Origin: Thermogemmatispora onikobensis
Lineage (GTDB): Bacteria > Chloroflexota > Ktedonobacteria > Ktedonobacterales > Ktedonobacteraceae
Direction of reading: 5' to 3'
DNA length: 64,000 nt
Assembly: GCF_001748285.1 (NCBI RefSeq)
Contig: NZ_BDGT01000006.1
Span: 154,066-218,065 of the forward strand
Shown here: piece after piece, positions 16,791 to 24,810 of the stretch
Position numbering within the stretch: the stretch's first letter is position 1
Layout of the letters: each line of letters starts with the position of its first letter
Position numbers and translations under genes: made by a program
The notes under the pieces: model-generated
The model's input: the letters and a program-made list of their open reading frames with translations, nothing else
The model's database searches: none
What the model was told of the DNA's origin: nothing

Positions 16791-18239
16791 ATGGCTGATC
16801 ACAGTTTTTCGAGGCCCGCCTCATTCTACATTCGGGGAGAGTGGTGCCCTCCCGCTGAGGGCAGCCTGCGGGAGGTCCGCAATCCTGCCGATGGCTCGCT
16901 GGTAGCGGCCATTGGCTATGGCAGCCGGGCTGAGGCGCTGGCGGCGGCTAATGCGGCCCAGGAAGCCTTTCCGGCCTGGGCGGGCCTACCGGCGCGGGCG
17001 CGGGCCGACCTGCTCTTGCAGGCCAGTCGCTTGCTACAGGAGCGAGCTGAGGGCATCGGCTACCTGCTGGCTTTAGAATCGGGCAAGCGCTTACCGGAGG
17101 CCGTTGCTGAGGTGCGCTTTGCGGTGGAATATCTGCGCTGGTTCGCCGAGCAGGTGCGGCGCCCGGAGGGTGAGCTGCTGCGTCCTGAGACTCCTCAGCG
17201 GCGGCAGCTCACCCTCCGGCAGCCCTGTGGGGTGGCGCTCTGCTTAACGCCCTGGAACTTCCCGGTCTCGATTCAGGCGCGCAAAATCGCTGCTGCCCTG
17301 GCTGCCGGCTGCACCATCGTCTCGCGTCCCTCGGAGAAAGCGCCGCTGGCCGTCATTGAACTCTTCCGCTGCCTGCACGAGGCGGGTCTGCCGCCTGGAG
17401 TGGCCAATCTGGTCCACGGGCCGGCGGCAGAGATCACTGCGACCTTGCTGCAGCATCCTGCTGTGCGTGTCGTCAGCTTCACCGGTTCGACCGAGGTTGG
17501 GCGCCAGATTCTGCGTCAGGCGGCGGAGCGGGTGGTTCGTCCCCTGTTGGAGCTGGGAGGCAACGCCCCCTTTATCGTCTTCGCCGATGCCGACCTGGAG
17601 CGCGCGGTTGAGGGGGCCATGCTGGCGAAGTTCCGCAACAACGGGCAATCGTGCATCGCGGCCAATCGCTTTTTCGTGGAGGCATCGATCTTTGCTGAAT
17701 TTGTCGAGCGCTTCGCGGCCCGCATCAACGCCATGCGTGTCGGCAATCCCGTTCAAGAGCCGATACCTGATCTCGGCCCTGTGATCGACGAGCAACGTCA
17801 GCACGCCCTCACCAGGCTGGTGGAGGAGGCTCAAGCGCAGGGGGCCCGCGTTGTCACCGAAGCGGTGACAGTTCCTGCCCAGGGAAGCTTCGTCGTGCCG
17901 ACCCTCCTGGTCGATCTCCCTGTCGAAAGTGCGCTTGCCCAGGAGGAGATCTTCGGTCCTGTCGCGCTCGTTTTCCCGTTCGAGACGGAAGAGGAGGTCA
18001 TTGAGCGAGCAAATGCTGGAGAGATGGGCTTAGCGGCCTATTTCTACACGCGCCAGCTTGAGCGATCCTGGCGTGTGGCGGAAGCCCTGGAAGCGGGGAT
18101 CATTGGATTGAATGCGCCTTTGCCATCGGTGGCCTATGCCCCGATGGGCGGCCTCAAGCAGAGCGGCCTGGGGCGTGAAGGCTCGCATGAGGGCCTTGAT
18201 GAGTTTCAAGAGATCAAATATCTCTGCTGTGAGTGGTGA
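16791..18239 (+). CDS. NAD(P)-dependent aldehyde dehydrogenase, candidate sulfolactaldehyde dehydrogenase
   Basis: 482 residues of the succinate-semialdehyde dehydrogenase (GabD) branch of the ALDH superfamily. Visible features are the cofactor-binding 'LTPWNFPVSIQARKIAAALA', 'VVSFTGSTEVGRQILRQ', the general base in 'LLELGGNAPFIVFADADL', the catalytic cysteine in 'NNGQSCIAANRFFVE', and 'QEEIFGPVALVFPFETEEE'. The sulfolactaldehyde dehydrogenases of sulfoquinovose-degrading Pseudomonas and Firmicutes belong to this branch. Between suyB and the two sulfolactate dehydrogenases, oxidation of sulfolactaldehyde to sulfolactate is the best reading. The gene begins 75 bases after suyB with AAGGA about 12 bases upstream of ATG. 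Confidence 0.85.
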   Translation: MADHSFSRPASFYIRGEWCPPAEGSLREVRNPADGSLVAAIGYGSRAEALAAANAAQEAFPAWAGLPARARADLLLQASRLLQERAEGIGYLLALESGKRLPEAVAEVRFAVEYLRWFAEQVRRPEGELLRPETPQRRQLTLRQPCGVALCLTPWNFPVSIQARKIAAALAAGCTIVSRPSEKAPLAVIELFRCLHEAGLPPGVANLVHGPAAEITATLLQHPAVRVVSFTGSTEVGRQILRQAAERVVRPLLELGGNAPFIVFADADLERAVEGAMLAKFRNNGQSCIAANRFFVEASIFAEFVERFAARINAMRVGNPVQEPIPDLGPVIDEQRQHALTRLVEEAQAQGARVVTEAVTVPAQGSFVVPTLLVDLPVESALAQEEIFGPVALVFPFETEEEVIERANAGEMGLAAYFYTRQLERSWRVAEALEAGIIGLNAPLPSVAYAPMGGLKQSGLGREGSHEGLDEFQEIKYLCCEW

Positions 18240-18276
18240 GCTCCTGCTGGCAGCCTCGACCAAAGGAGGAAGCACG

Positions 18277-19215
18277 GTGTTGATTGTTGTCAGCGAGTGG
18301 CTGGCCTCGCCTGGCCCTGAATTGCTGGCGGCCTCGGGCCACACGATTTGCCTTGATCCCGTGCTCTGGCGTGATCCTGAGCGTCTGCGGGAGCTCGTGG
18401 CCGAAGCTGAGGCGCTCATTGTGCGCAATCAGACGCGGGTCACGGCCTCCCTCGTAGAGGCGGCGCCGCGCCTGCGAGTGGTTGGGCGCCTGGGTGTGGG
18501 ACTCGATAACATCGACCTGGAGGCACTGCGATCTCGCGGGATCGAGCTGGTGACGGCGCGCCAGGCCAACGCCATCGCTGTCGCCGAGTATGTCATGGCG
18601 GCCATGCTGCAGGTGGCGCGCAACCTGGCGGCAGCGGATGCCAGTGTGCGGGCCGGCAAGTGGGAGCGGGAGCAGCTCGGAGGAACAGAGCTGTGGGGGC
18701 GTACCCTGGGCCTGGTTGGTGTAGGGGAGATTGGAAGGCGTGTGGCCAGGCGCGCTCTGGCCTTTGGGATGGGCGTGATCGGCTATGATCCCTTTATCGG
18801 TCCCTACGACTATGCACCGGCGGAGCTAGGGATTCGTCTGCTCCCGCTCGCCGAGGTACTGGCGCAGGCCGATGTCGTGAGCGTGCATGTGCCTCTCTCG
18901 CCGGAGACCTATCATCTGCTTGATGCCTCTCGGCTGGCTCAGATGCGCTCCCAGGCTGTTCTGATCAATACGTCGCGTGGTGGCATTGTCGATGAAAACG
19001 CGCTGGTCGAGGCGCTCGCCGCGGGACGGCTACGTTATGCCGTGCTGGATGTCACTGAGGAGGAGCCGCTGCCGGCGGAGAGTCCTTTGCGCTCCTGTCC
19101 TTCTGTGCTGCTCACGCCACATATCGCTGGTCTAACGGCGGAGGCCCAGGAACGAACCTCGCGCCTGGTAGTGACGGAGGTCCTGCAGCGCTTAGCCGGC
19201 CTCTCAGTCGGATAA
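18277..19215 (+). CDS. slcC: D-3-phosphoglycerate dehydrogenase-like NAD enzyme, candidate (S)-sulfolactate dehydrogenase
   Basis: 312 residues from a GTG start preceded by AAAGGAGG 7 bases upstream; an in-frame ATG farther back lies inside the previous gene and is not credible. The protein is a D-isomer 2-hydroxyacid dehydrogenase: 'LRVVGRLGVGLDNIDLEALR', the Rossmann motif 'GRTLGLVGVGEIGRRVARRA', 'LINTSRGGIVDENALVEAL' with its arginine, and 'LLTPHIAGLTAEAQERTS' with the catalytic histidine. (S)-sulfolactate dehydrogenase SlcC is known from this family and oxidises (S)-sulfolactate to sulfopyruvate. Beside suyAB and a ComC-type gene this role is likely. Serine-biosynthetic SerA is less likely because the protein lacks a C-terminal ACT domain. 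Confidence 0.82.
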   Translation: MLIVVSEWLASPGPELLAASGHTICLDPVLWRDPERLRELVAEAEALIVRNQTRVTASLVEAAPRLRVVGRLGVGLDNIDLEALRSRGIELVTARQANAIAVAEYVMAAMLQVARNLAAADASVRAGKWEREQLGGTELWGRTLGLVGVGEIGRRVARRALAFGMGVIGYDPFIGPYDYAPAELGIRLLPLAEVLAQADVVSVHVPLSPETYHLLDASRLAQMRSQAVLINTSRGGIVDENALVEALAAGRLRYAVLDVTEEEPLPAESPLRSCPSVLLTPHIAGLTAEAQERTSRLVVTEVLQRLAGLSVG

Positions 19216-19300
19216 GCAGGCGAGAACATGGCTGCGATTCGCCTGAGAGGTGGTCTCTCCGCTAAGGGGGGAAGTTTCTGTCGCGAAAGGAGGGACAACA

Positions 19301-20383
19301 ATGGCAGATACGGCTGGCGCGGCGCCAGCTCTGGTGAAGGCCGCGGAGCTGGAGCGGTTTGCCACGGCTGTCATGGAGGCCGTCGGTCTGCCAGGTGCTG
19401 ACGCACGCACGGTAGCCTGGGCCCTGGTGACGGCCAACCTAGAAGGAATCGATACGCACGGAGTTTCTCGTCTGGCTCTCTATGCGCGGCGGGTCCGCGC
19501 CGGTCTGGCTGCCGCCCGTCCCCGGTTGCGCTGGAGTCATCCGGCGCCGGCGGTGGCCCTGCTCGATGCGGATAACGCACTCGGCCCGGTGGCTGCCGTG
19601 GCGGCGATGGACGAGGCTGTGCGTCTGGCCCGCAGCCAGGGGAGCGGCATGGTGGCGGTCGCCCATACCAATCACGCGGCGGCGCTCTCGGCCTATGTTG
19701 AGCGCGCGACCGAGGCTGACTGTCTGGCGCTGATGGTCTGTAATACGCCGCCGGCCATGCCGCCCTGGGGTGGGCGCCGGGCTTTTCTCGGCACCAATCC
19801 GCTGGCGTTTGCTGCGCCCGGGGCTGTGCCCGGAGAGCCGCCAGTGGTGATCGATATGGCGACAACCGTTGTGGCACGTGGTAATATTATCATGGCCGCT
19901 CGTAAGGGGCGTGCGATCCCCGAGGGGTGGGCCGTTGACGCTGAGGGGTGCTCTACGACGGATGCTCAGGCCGCGCTGGCCGGGGCTGTGCTGCCGATGG
20001 CTGGCCCCAAGGGCTATGCGCTGGCCCTGATGATCGAGATCCTCTCGGCGATCGTGCCGGGCTCAAGTTGGGGACCACATGTACGCTCGCCGTATGAGGA
20101 CTGGACGAGACCGACCGACGCGGGCCTCTGGTGCCTGGCGCTCTCTCTGCCGGCGCTGATGCCCCTGGAGATCTATCAGCAGCGCCTGGGGGGCCTGCTG
20201 GGGGCGCTCCAGCAGGAGCCTGCTGCCCCCGGCGAGGAGATCCGCATCCCTGGGGCGCGGCGAGCGGCGACACGGGCCCAGCGCCTGGCTCAGGGCATTC
20301 CCCTTGATTCGGCGACACACGCCGAGCTGGCTGCACTGAGTGCGGAGCTTGGCGTCAGGCCACCTGTCTGGAGCACACCGTAG
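19301..20383 (+). CDS. comC: malate/L-lactate dehydrogenase family (Ldh_2), candidate (R)-sulfolactate dehydrogenase
   Basis: 360 residues from the ATG at 19301, which has AAAGGAGGG 6-7 bases upstream. The family signature is clear: 'NLEGIDTHGVSRLALYARRV', the histidine in 'VAVAHTNHAAALSAYVERAT', 'PPWGGRRAFLGTNPLAFAAP', 'VVIDMATTVVARGNIIMAAR', 'GRAIPEGWAVDAEG' and 'GPKGYALALMIEILSAIVPG'. ComC, the (R)-sulfolactate dehydrogenase, belongs to this family and reduces sulfopyruvate to (R)-sulfolactate. Paired with the SlcC-like gene upstream it would turn the (S)-sulfolactate made from sulfoquinovose into the (R) form that SuyAB accepts. A malate or ureidoglycolate dehydrogenase is the alternative outside this context. 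Confidence 0.82.
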   Translation: MADTAGAAPALVKAAELERFATAVMEAVGLPGADARTVAWALVTANLEGIDTHGVSRLALYARRVRAGLAAARPRLRWSHPAPAVALLDADNALGPVAAVAAMDEAVRLARSQGSGMVAVAHTNHAAALSAYVERATEADCLALMVCNTPPAMPPWGGRRAFLGTNPLAFAAPGAVPGEPPVVIDMATTVVARGNIIMAARKGRAIPEGWAVDAEGCSTTDAQAALAGAVLPMAGPKGYALALMIEILSAIVPGSSWGPHVRSPYEDWTRPTDAGLWCLALSLPALMPLEIYQQRLGGLLGALQQEPAAPGEEIRIPGARRAATRAQRLAQGIPLDSATHAELAALSAELGVRPPVWSTP

Positions 20384-20387
20384 AGCA

Positions 20388-21197
20388 ATGGGTGTCTTTC
20401 AACCAGTACAAGATGATCATCGCAGCCTGGAGGGGCGCATCGTTTCCTATATTCGTGACCTGGTCGAGCAGGGTGTACTGACGCCTGGCGAGCGCCTGCC
20501 GCCGGAGCGTGAGCTGGCTGCCCAGTTGCGGGTGAGCCGCACGGCGCTGCGGGAGGCGCTGCATACGCTGGCGGCCCTCGGCCTGGTGGAGGCGCGGCAT
20601 GGTCGCGGAGTCTTTGTGGTTGGGGGATCGCTGCAGGCCACGGCGCAGCGCCTATCGCTGGCTCTGGAGGCTCGCGAGACGGAAGAGGAAAGCGTGGCGC
20701 GCGTTCGTCAGCTCTTCGAGATTCGCCGGGTACTGGAGGGGGCGGCAGCCGAGTGGGCGGCCCTGCGTGCGCAACCGGAGCAGATTGCAGAAATGCAGAC
20801 CGTCCTCGCCAAAGATCGCGCCCTCCGCACCGCTGAGGAGGTTGACCGGGCGCTCATCAGCGAGCTGGATGGGCAACTCCACGCCTTGATTGCTGCCAGT
20901 ACGGCCAATCGCCTGCTGGTCTTGCTCATGGCTTCCCTGCTTGATGAGCTGGCGACGGCGCGCAGTCGCAGCCTGGCCTTGCCGGAGCGCATCAGGCGCT
21001 CGCTCGAACAGCATACGGCCATCGTGGAGGCGATCGCTGCTCGTGATCCGCAGGCAGCCCGCGCAGCTATGATTGCTCATCTCGACGATGTTGAGCAGGC
21101 TATCGTCCACAGTCTGAAGGCCCAGGGCAGCGGCAATCAGCAAGAGCGGCAGGCGACCCAAGATCAGAACCAGCTCACTCAGACGCAGGACGAGTGA
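20388..21197 (+). CDS. GntR family regulator, FadR/FCD type
   Basis: 269 residues. The winged helix is 'SLEGRIVSYIRDLVEQGVLT', 'PGERLPPERELAAQLRVSRT' and 'ALREALHTLAALGLVEARHG', followed by an all-helical FCD effector domain (about residues 100-235: 'QLFEIRRVLEGAAAEWAALR', 'LDGQLHALIAASTANRLLVL', 'HTAIVEAIAARDPQAARAAM'). The tail is glutamine-rich. It starts 4 bases after the stop of the ComC-like gene and is the last gene of the sulfolactate operon. FCD regulators usually sense organic acids, so sulfolactate or a neighbour metabolite is a sensible ligand. The TGGTCATACCT site at the operon's transcription start is its likely target. Confidence 0.87.
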   Translation: MGVFQPVQDDHRSLEGRIVSYIRDLVEQGVLTPGERLPPERELAAQLRVSRTALREALHTLAALGLVEARHGRGVFVVGGSLQATAQRLSLALEARETEEESVARVRQLFEIRRVLEGAAAEWAALRAQPEQIAEMQTVLAKDRALRTAEEVDRALISELDGQLHALIAASTANRLLVLLMASLLDELATARSRSLALPERIRRSLEQHTAIVEAIAARDPQAARAAMIAHLDDVEQAIVHSLKAQGSGNQQERQATQDQNQLTQTQDE

Positions 21198-21277
21198 AGC
21201 CTATCTACGCGACTGAGGGGCGAACCTGATCGCATCGAGCCAGTTGCTCCAACTTGTGCATCGGGATCAGCCGACGA

Positions 21278-21311
21278 GAGGTCAGCACCATGATTTGATA
21301 GGTAAGACCTC
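21278..21311. terminator. weak hairpin between convergent genes
   Basis: GAGGTC (21278-21283) pairs with GACCTC (21306-21311), with ACC/GGT inside. It is followed on the plus strand by a pyrimidine-rich run rather than a clean T tract. It may end the sulfolactate operon. Confidence 0.3.
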
Positions 21312-21367
21312 TGTTGCCTCTACCTCCTCTTTCTCTCCGTCAGATTCCCAGAGGAAACTACAGGAGA

Positions 21368-22114
21368 CTATGGCTCTTCTGGCAGTTCGTACCAGCGCAC
21401 ACGTTCGCCGATGATGGCCCGCCAACGCCAGCGCCAGCCTTTGCGAGTGGCTTCGATCGCCTCCTGCAGCTGCAGGAGGCGATTATGCAGTAGCGTCAGC
21501 GTATCATTCCTCTCGACCAAAAGAGCAGCGCGTTCTCTTAAGACAGAGAGATTCGTCGTCACAGTCTTCCAGAGGCCCCAGTCGCGGGCGAGCAGGGTGG
21601 CAATGCGACTGACATTCAACAGGCCCGGTTCATCGTGTGCCCCCCAGGGAGCGGCCAACATCAGGGCGAGCGCATCCCGCATATCTTTCTCCGTAAGCTC
21701 CACAATCTGAAGCTTCGTCAGTAAAAGATCTGCGAGCGGTAGCGTCACAGGCTGGAGGGCGAGGCGATCGGAGAGTGCAAGACGGTGGCACATCTGGAAT
21801 TCATCAATGAATATATCCACTTTTTCGCCTTGAGCGAAATACATCAGGCGATAGCGGCCATGCAGCACGTTGAAGGCCTTATTCGGGAGGAAGCCCAGCT
21901 CTTCCAGCCACTGCTGCACACGGCGGCGTTGAGAGCTGGTCGTGAAGAGATCGAGATCGCCGGGCTGTCGGAGCAGAGAGGGGGGGACCTGGGCGCGCGC
22001 AGCATGGAACTGCACTGCATGCCCGCCGAGCAGCCGGGCGCCGATGTCAGGTCCCGTCATGAGGGTTTCTAGCAGCGTCTTCGACCAGTGGCTCGTTGGC
22101 AGACTCGTCTCCAT
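21368..22114 (-). CDS. nucleotidyltransferase-fold protein (AbiEii-like)
   Basis: 248 residues. 'ARLLGGHAVQFHAARAQV' followed by 'LRQPGDLDLFTTSSQRRR' gives the GG...D-x-D arrangement of minimal and AbiEii-type nucleotidyltransferases, and 'GEKVDIFIDEF' supplies the third acidic residue. 'PLADLLLTKLQIVELTEKDM' and the following 'RDALAL' fit the usual helix in these proteins. The basic C-terminus is rich in Trp and Arg. AbiEii is the toxin half of an abortive-infection pair; no AbiEi-like antitoxin lies next to it, so a defence role is not shown. The start ATG is that beginning 'METSLPTSH'. Confidence 0.7.
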   Translation of the reverse strand: METSLPTSHWSKTLLETLMTGPDIGARLLGGHAVQFHAARAQVPPSLLRQPGDLDLFTTSSQRRRVQQWLEELGFLPNKAFNVLHGRYRLMYFAQGEKVDIFIDEFQMCHRLALSDRLALQPVTLPLADLLLTKLQIVELTEKDMRDALALMLAAPWGAHDEPGLLNVSRIATLLARDWGLWKTVTTNLSVLRERAALLVERNDTLTLLHNRLLQLQEAIEATRKGWRWRWRAIIGERVRWYELPEEP

Positions 22115-22157
22115 TGCTGTTTGCTCCTGGCGAAGTAATCGAGAGCGTCAACAAAGC

Positions 22158-23741
22158 TTACTCTGGTGGAATTTCCTGGAAAACAAGATCGAGATCGATA
22201 CCCTGGCGCGCGCGCAGCCAGCGCATTGCGGCATAGTAAAGGAAGCCGGACAGGAAGACTGCGATATTGATCAGAAGCATGGTTGGCTGTGCGAAACTGA
22301 TACCCGAATTGGGGTCCAGAAGGAAAGCCCACTCGATGAGTAAGAGGCCCGCCACGCTGATCCCTCCTAGCACAGAGAGCAAGGGCAGGCGCCCCAGACG
22401 CCAGTTCACCGGTGAGGCCTCGAACATTTCCCGCTGCCGGAGCGGGAAGACAATGGCAGCGATCGAGGTCAAAAGGAAAGTAAACACCTGACCGAAGAAG
22501 CCGGCGATGGTCGCGAACGAAGGATCGTAGGCATAGACTGCCAGCAGCGCCAGGCCGAGCAGGCCCGAAAGCCCGATTGACCAGATCGGGGCATGCGTGC
22601 GCTCGCTGACCTCGGCCAGACGTGCGGGGGCCAGACCATCCAGGGCCCAGGCCATCAAATTGCGCGTCGTTGTCAGGATATAGATCGGCAGCCAGGCAAA
22701 CGTCCAGAGAGCAAAGCCGACACCCATCAGCAATATCAGGAACAGATTATGGGTGAGCATCGTTGCAATTTCTGCGAACGTCGGAATAAAGCTCAGATGG
22801 AGTGCTGCCAGATCGGCGCTGTCCAAAGCGTGCCAGAAAGGCAGAGCGGCAGCATGCAAAGCAGCCCAGACCAGCAGCAGAATCCAGACAGTCGAGTAGA
22901 TGAGTGAGCCTGGCATACCGAGCATCTGGGCGCGGTTCGCCCCTTTGATTTCGCCGCCGATATAGGCCGAGGCGATGCTGAAGCCGAGTACACTGAAAGG
23001 CCAGGTCATGCCAGCGATGGTTGACAGCCAGTTCAAGGAAGGAGAAGGGGAGCTTCCGGCATTCCTGAACAAGTAATGGTAGGTGTCACTCAGGCCAGTG
23101 AAGGGAGCCAGATAGCTATTGAAGGCAGTGACCAGGCTGTTGGCACGAAGGAGAAAGATCAGGCAGATCACTACCAGACCGGCAGAGGCGACAATAAATA
23201 GCCAGCGCTGCAGAGTCATATAGGTGTTGGTGCCGATCGAAAAGACGACCACGTAGACGAGAATCAGCAGGCCCCCTGTTAAGAAGACTCCGGTAGGAGT
23301 CGTGAACCAGTTGCCGATGGTCGCCAGCACTGGAGCGTGGAAATAGACACTCAGACTACGGCAGAGGGCGGAGATGCCGTACTTACCCAGGAAAGCCGCG
23401 GGCACGCCAATATAGAGAAAACTCCAAATCGTGTAATTCCAGTTGGCGACGAAGCCCCAGACCGGCGAGAGCGAGCGACTGACGTAGACATATTCGCCGC
23501 CCGAGCGTGGCATGGCGCTAGCGAACATGGCATAGATCAGGCTACAGGGCAGGACTGCTACGAAGCAGAGCAGCGTAGCCAGATACATGTTGGCACCGGG
23601 GTAAGCATCTGTCGGGAGGAAGAGGAACATGAAGGCCACCCCGATGGCAATGTTGATGAAGTTCACATTGTAGATGAAGACATCTGAGGCTTTGGCCTGG
23701 CGCACCAGCCCTGTTGCTTTACGGGAGAAAGTGCTGACCAT
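22158..23741 (-). CDS. APC superfamily amino acid/polyamine permease
   Basis: About 527 residues with 11-12 predicted membrane segments. 'INIAIGVAFMFLFLPTDAYP' is in the first pair, and 'MFASAMPRSGGEYVYVSRSL' is the conserved loop of the APC family. A start 10 codons upstream is possible, but the ATG at 23741 ('MVSTFSRKATG') has AAGGAG 9 bases before it. The substrate cannot be read from the sequence. It lies between a metallophosphoesterase and a nucleotidyltransferase on the same strand; a ureohydrolase two genes away hints at amino-acid or guanidino compounds, but this is only context. Confidence 0.83.
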   Translation of the reverse strand: MVSTFSRKATGLVRQAKASDVFIYNVNFINIAIGVAFMFLFLPTDAYPGANMYLATLLCFVAVLPCSLIYAMFASAMPRSGGEYVYVSRSLSPVWGFVANWNYTIWSFLYIGVPAAFLGKYGISALCRSLSVYFHAPVLATIGNWFTTPTGVFLTGGLLILVYVVVFSIGTNTYMTLQRWLFIVASAGLVVICLIFLLRANSLVTAFNSYLAPFTGLSDTYHYLFRNAGSSPSPSLNWLSTIAGMTWPFSVLGFSIASAYIGGEIKGANRAQMLGMPGSLIYSTVWILLLVWAALHAAALPFWHALDSADLAALHLSFIPTFAEIATMLTHNLFLILLMGVGFALWTFAWLPIYILTTTRNLMAWALDGLAPARLAEVSERTHAPIWSIGLSGLLGLALLAVYAYDPSFATIAGFFGQVFTFLLTSIAAIVFPLRQREMFEASPVNWRLGRLPLLSVLGGISVAGLLLIEWAFLLDPNSGISFAQPTMLLINIAVFLSGFLYYAAMRWLRARQGIDLDLVFQEIPPE

Positions 23742-23790
23742 AGGGGGACGCTCCTTCATATATACAGTCATCCAATCAACAGGGTGACCG

Positions 23791-24741
23791 TCATGCGGTC
23801 ACCAGTTGATAGCCGGCCACGCGGTCCCGGGCGAGCTGAATGATTGCGCCATGTAGGACGCCTTCGCCATACTCGCTACCAGGATTCAAGCACAAGGTAC
23901 GGCCCAGCTTACGGGCGCCGCGCGACTCGTGGACGTGCCCATGCAGTCCCAGCAATGGTTGATAGCGCTCAATTGTCCGGCGCACAGCCAGACTGCCCAC
24001 TGGAGTCATCACTGTGTGACCGGCGCGTGTCACCACCTGCCCATCGCGGAGCAGAGGGGCATGATCCAGCCCTGAGCCATGAGGGGGAACATGCAAGGTG
24101 AAGATCGCGCGCTCTGGATGAGCCAACTGATCGGCGAGGCGGATGATCAGGGCTTCCAGCTCCTCCTCTGGCAGCTCGCGCGGGCTATCGAAAGGAGTAC
24201 GATTGCTGTAGCCAACCACGATCATCTCGTGCTCGTCGTCCAGAGAAGTGACCTGCCCGTCAGCGTTCTTCACGTACTGTGTCTGTCCCAGAACGCGATC
24301 CACTATCCACTCATCATCGTTGCCCGGATTGATGAAACAGCGTACCCCCAGGCGCTGCAGGCGTTCCTCGGCGATGGTCAGCCAGCGTTCAAGCGTTTCC
24401 ACTACTAGCCGTTCGAAGAGGGCGCTCTGTTTGGCTTTATCAGCCAGGATAGCCTCGTACTCATCCGGTTCCAGGCGTACGGGGTAGAAGCCATTGAAAC
24501 GAATAGCCTTCTCCAAGGCTTGCAGCTCGTCGCTGGTCTCGGCCCGCTGAGTGCGCCCAAGGAAATTGGCCTCGTAGCCACCATCGCGGTGAAGAAGAGG
24601 CACCACGATCTTGCCAGTGATATCGCCGCCAAGGATGAGCACATGAGCTTTATAGAACTGAGCTGCGTTGAGGAACTTCAAGAAGCAGCGTTCCGAGCCG
24701 TGGATATCGCTCGCGTAGAAGATCCGCGTTCCGCGGGTCAT
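23791..24741 (-). CDS. calcineurin-like metallophosphoesterase
   Basis: 316 residues. The metal-binding motifs are in order: 'RIFYASDIHGSERCFLKFL' (D-x-H), 'VLILGGDITGK' (GD), 'FINPGNDDEWIVD' (GND), 'IFTLHVPPHGSGLDHAPLL' and 'LLGLHGHVHESRGARKLGRT' (GHxH). Such enzymes hydrolyse phosphate mono- or diesters; the true substrate is unknown. 'CLNPGSEYGEGVLHGAIIQL' closes the domain. The start has GGAGG 6 bases upstream. The next gene on the same strand is the ureohydrolase at 24811. Confidence 0.87.
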   Translation of the reverse strand: MTRGTRIFYASDIHGSERCFLKFLNAAQFYKAHVLILGGDITGKIVVPLLHRDGGYEANFLGRTQRAETSDELQALEKAIRFNGFYPVRLEPDEYEAILADKAKQSALFERLVVETLERWLTIAEERLQRLGVRCFINPGNDDEWIVDRVLGQTQYVKNADGQVTSLDDEHEMIVVGYSNRTPFDSPRELPEEELEALIIRLADQLAHPERAIFTLHVPPHGSGLDHAPLLRDGQVVTRAGHTVMTPVGSLAVRRTIERYQPLLGLHGHVHESRGARKLGRTLCLNPGSEYGEGVLHGAIIQLARDRVAGYQLVTA

Positions 24742-24810
24742 CCTTCGCCTCCATTATCGAACGAATCATGCCATTGATCCTGGCCTGCAAAGCGGCAGGT
24801 GCAGGCTATC

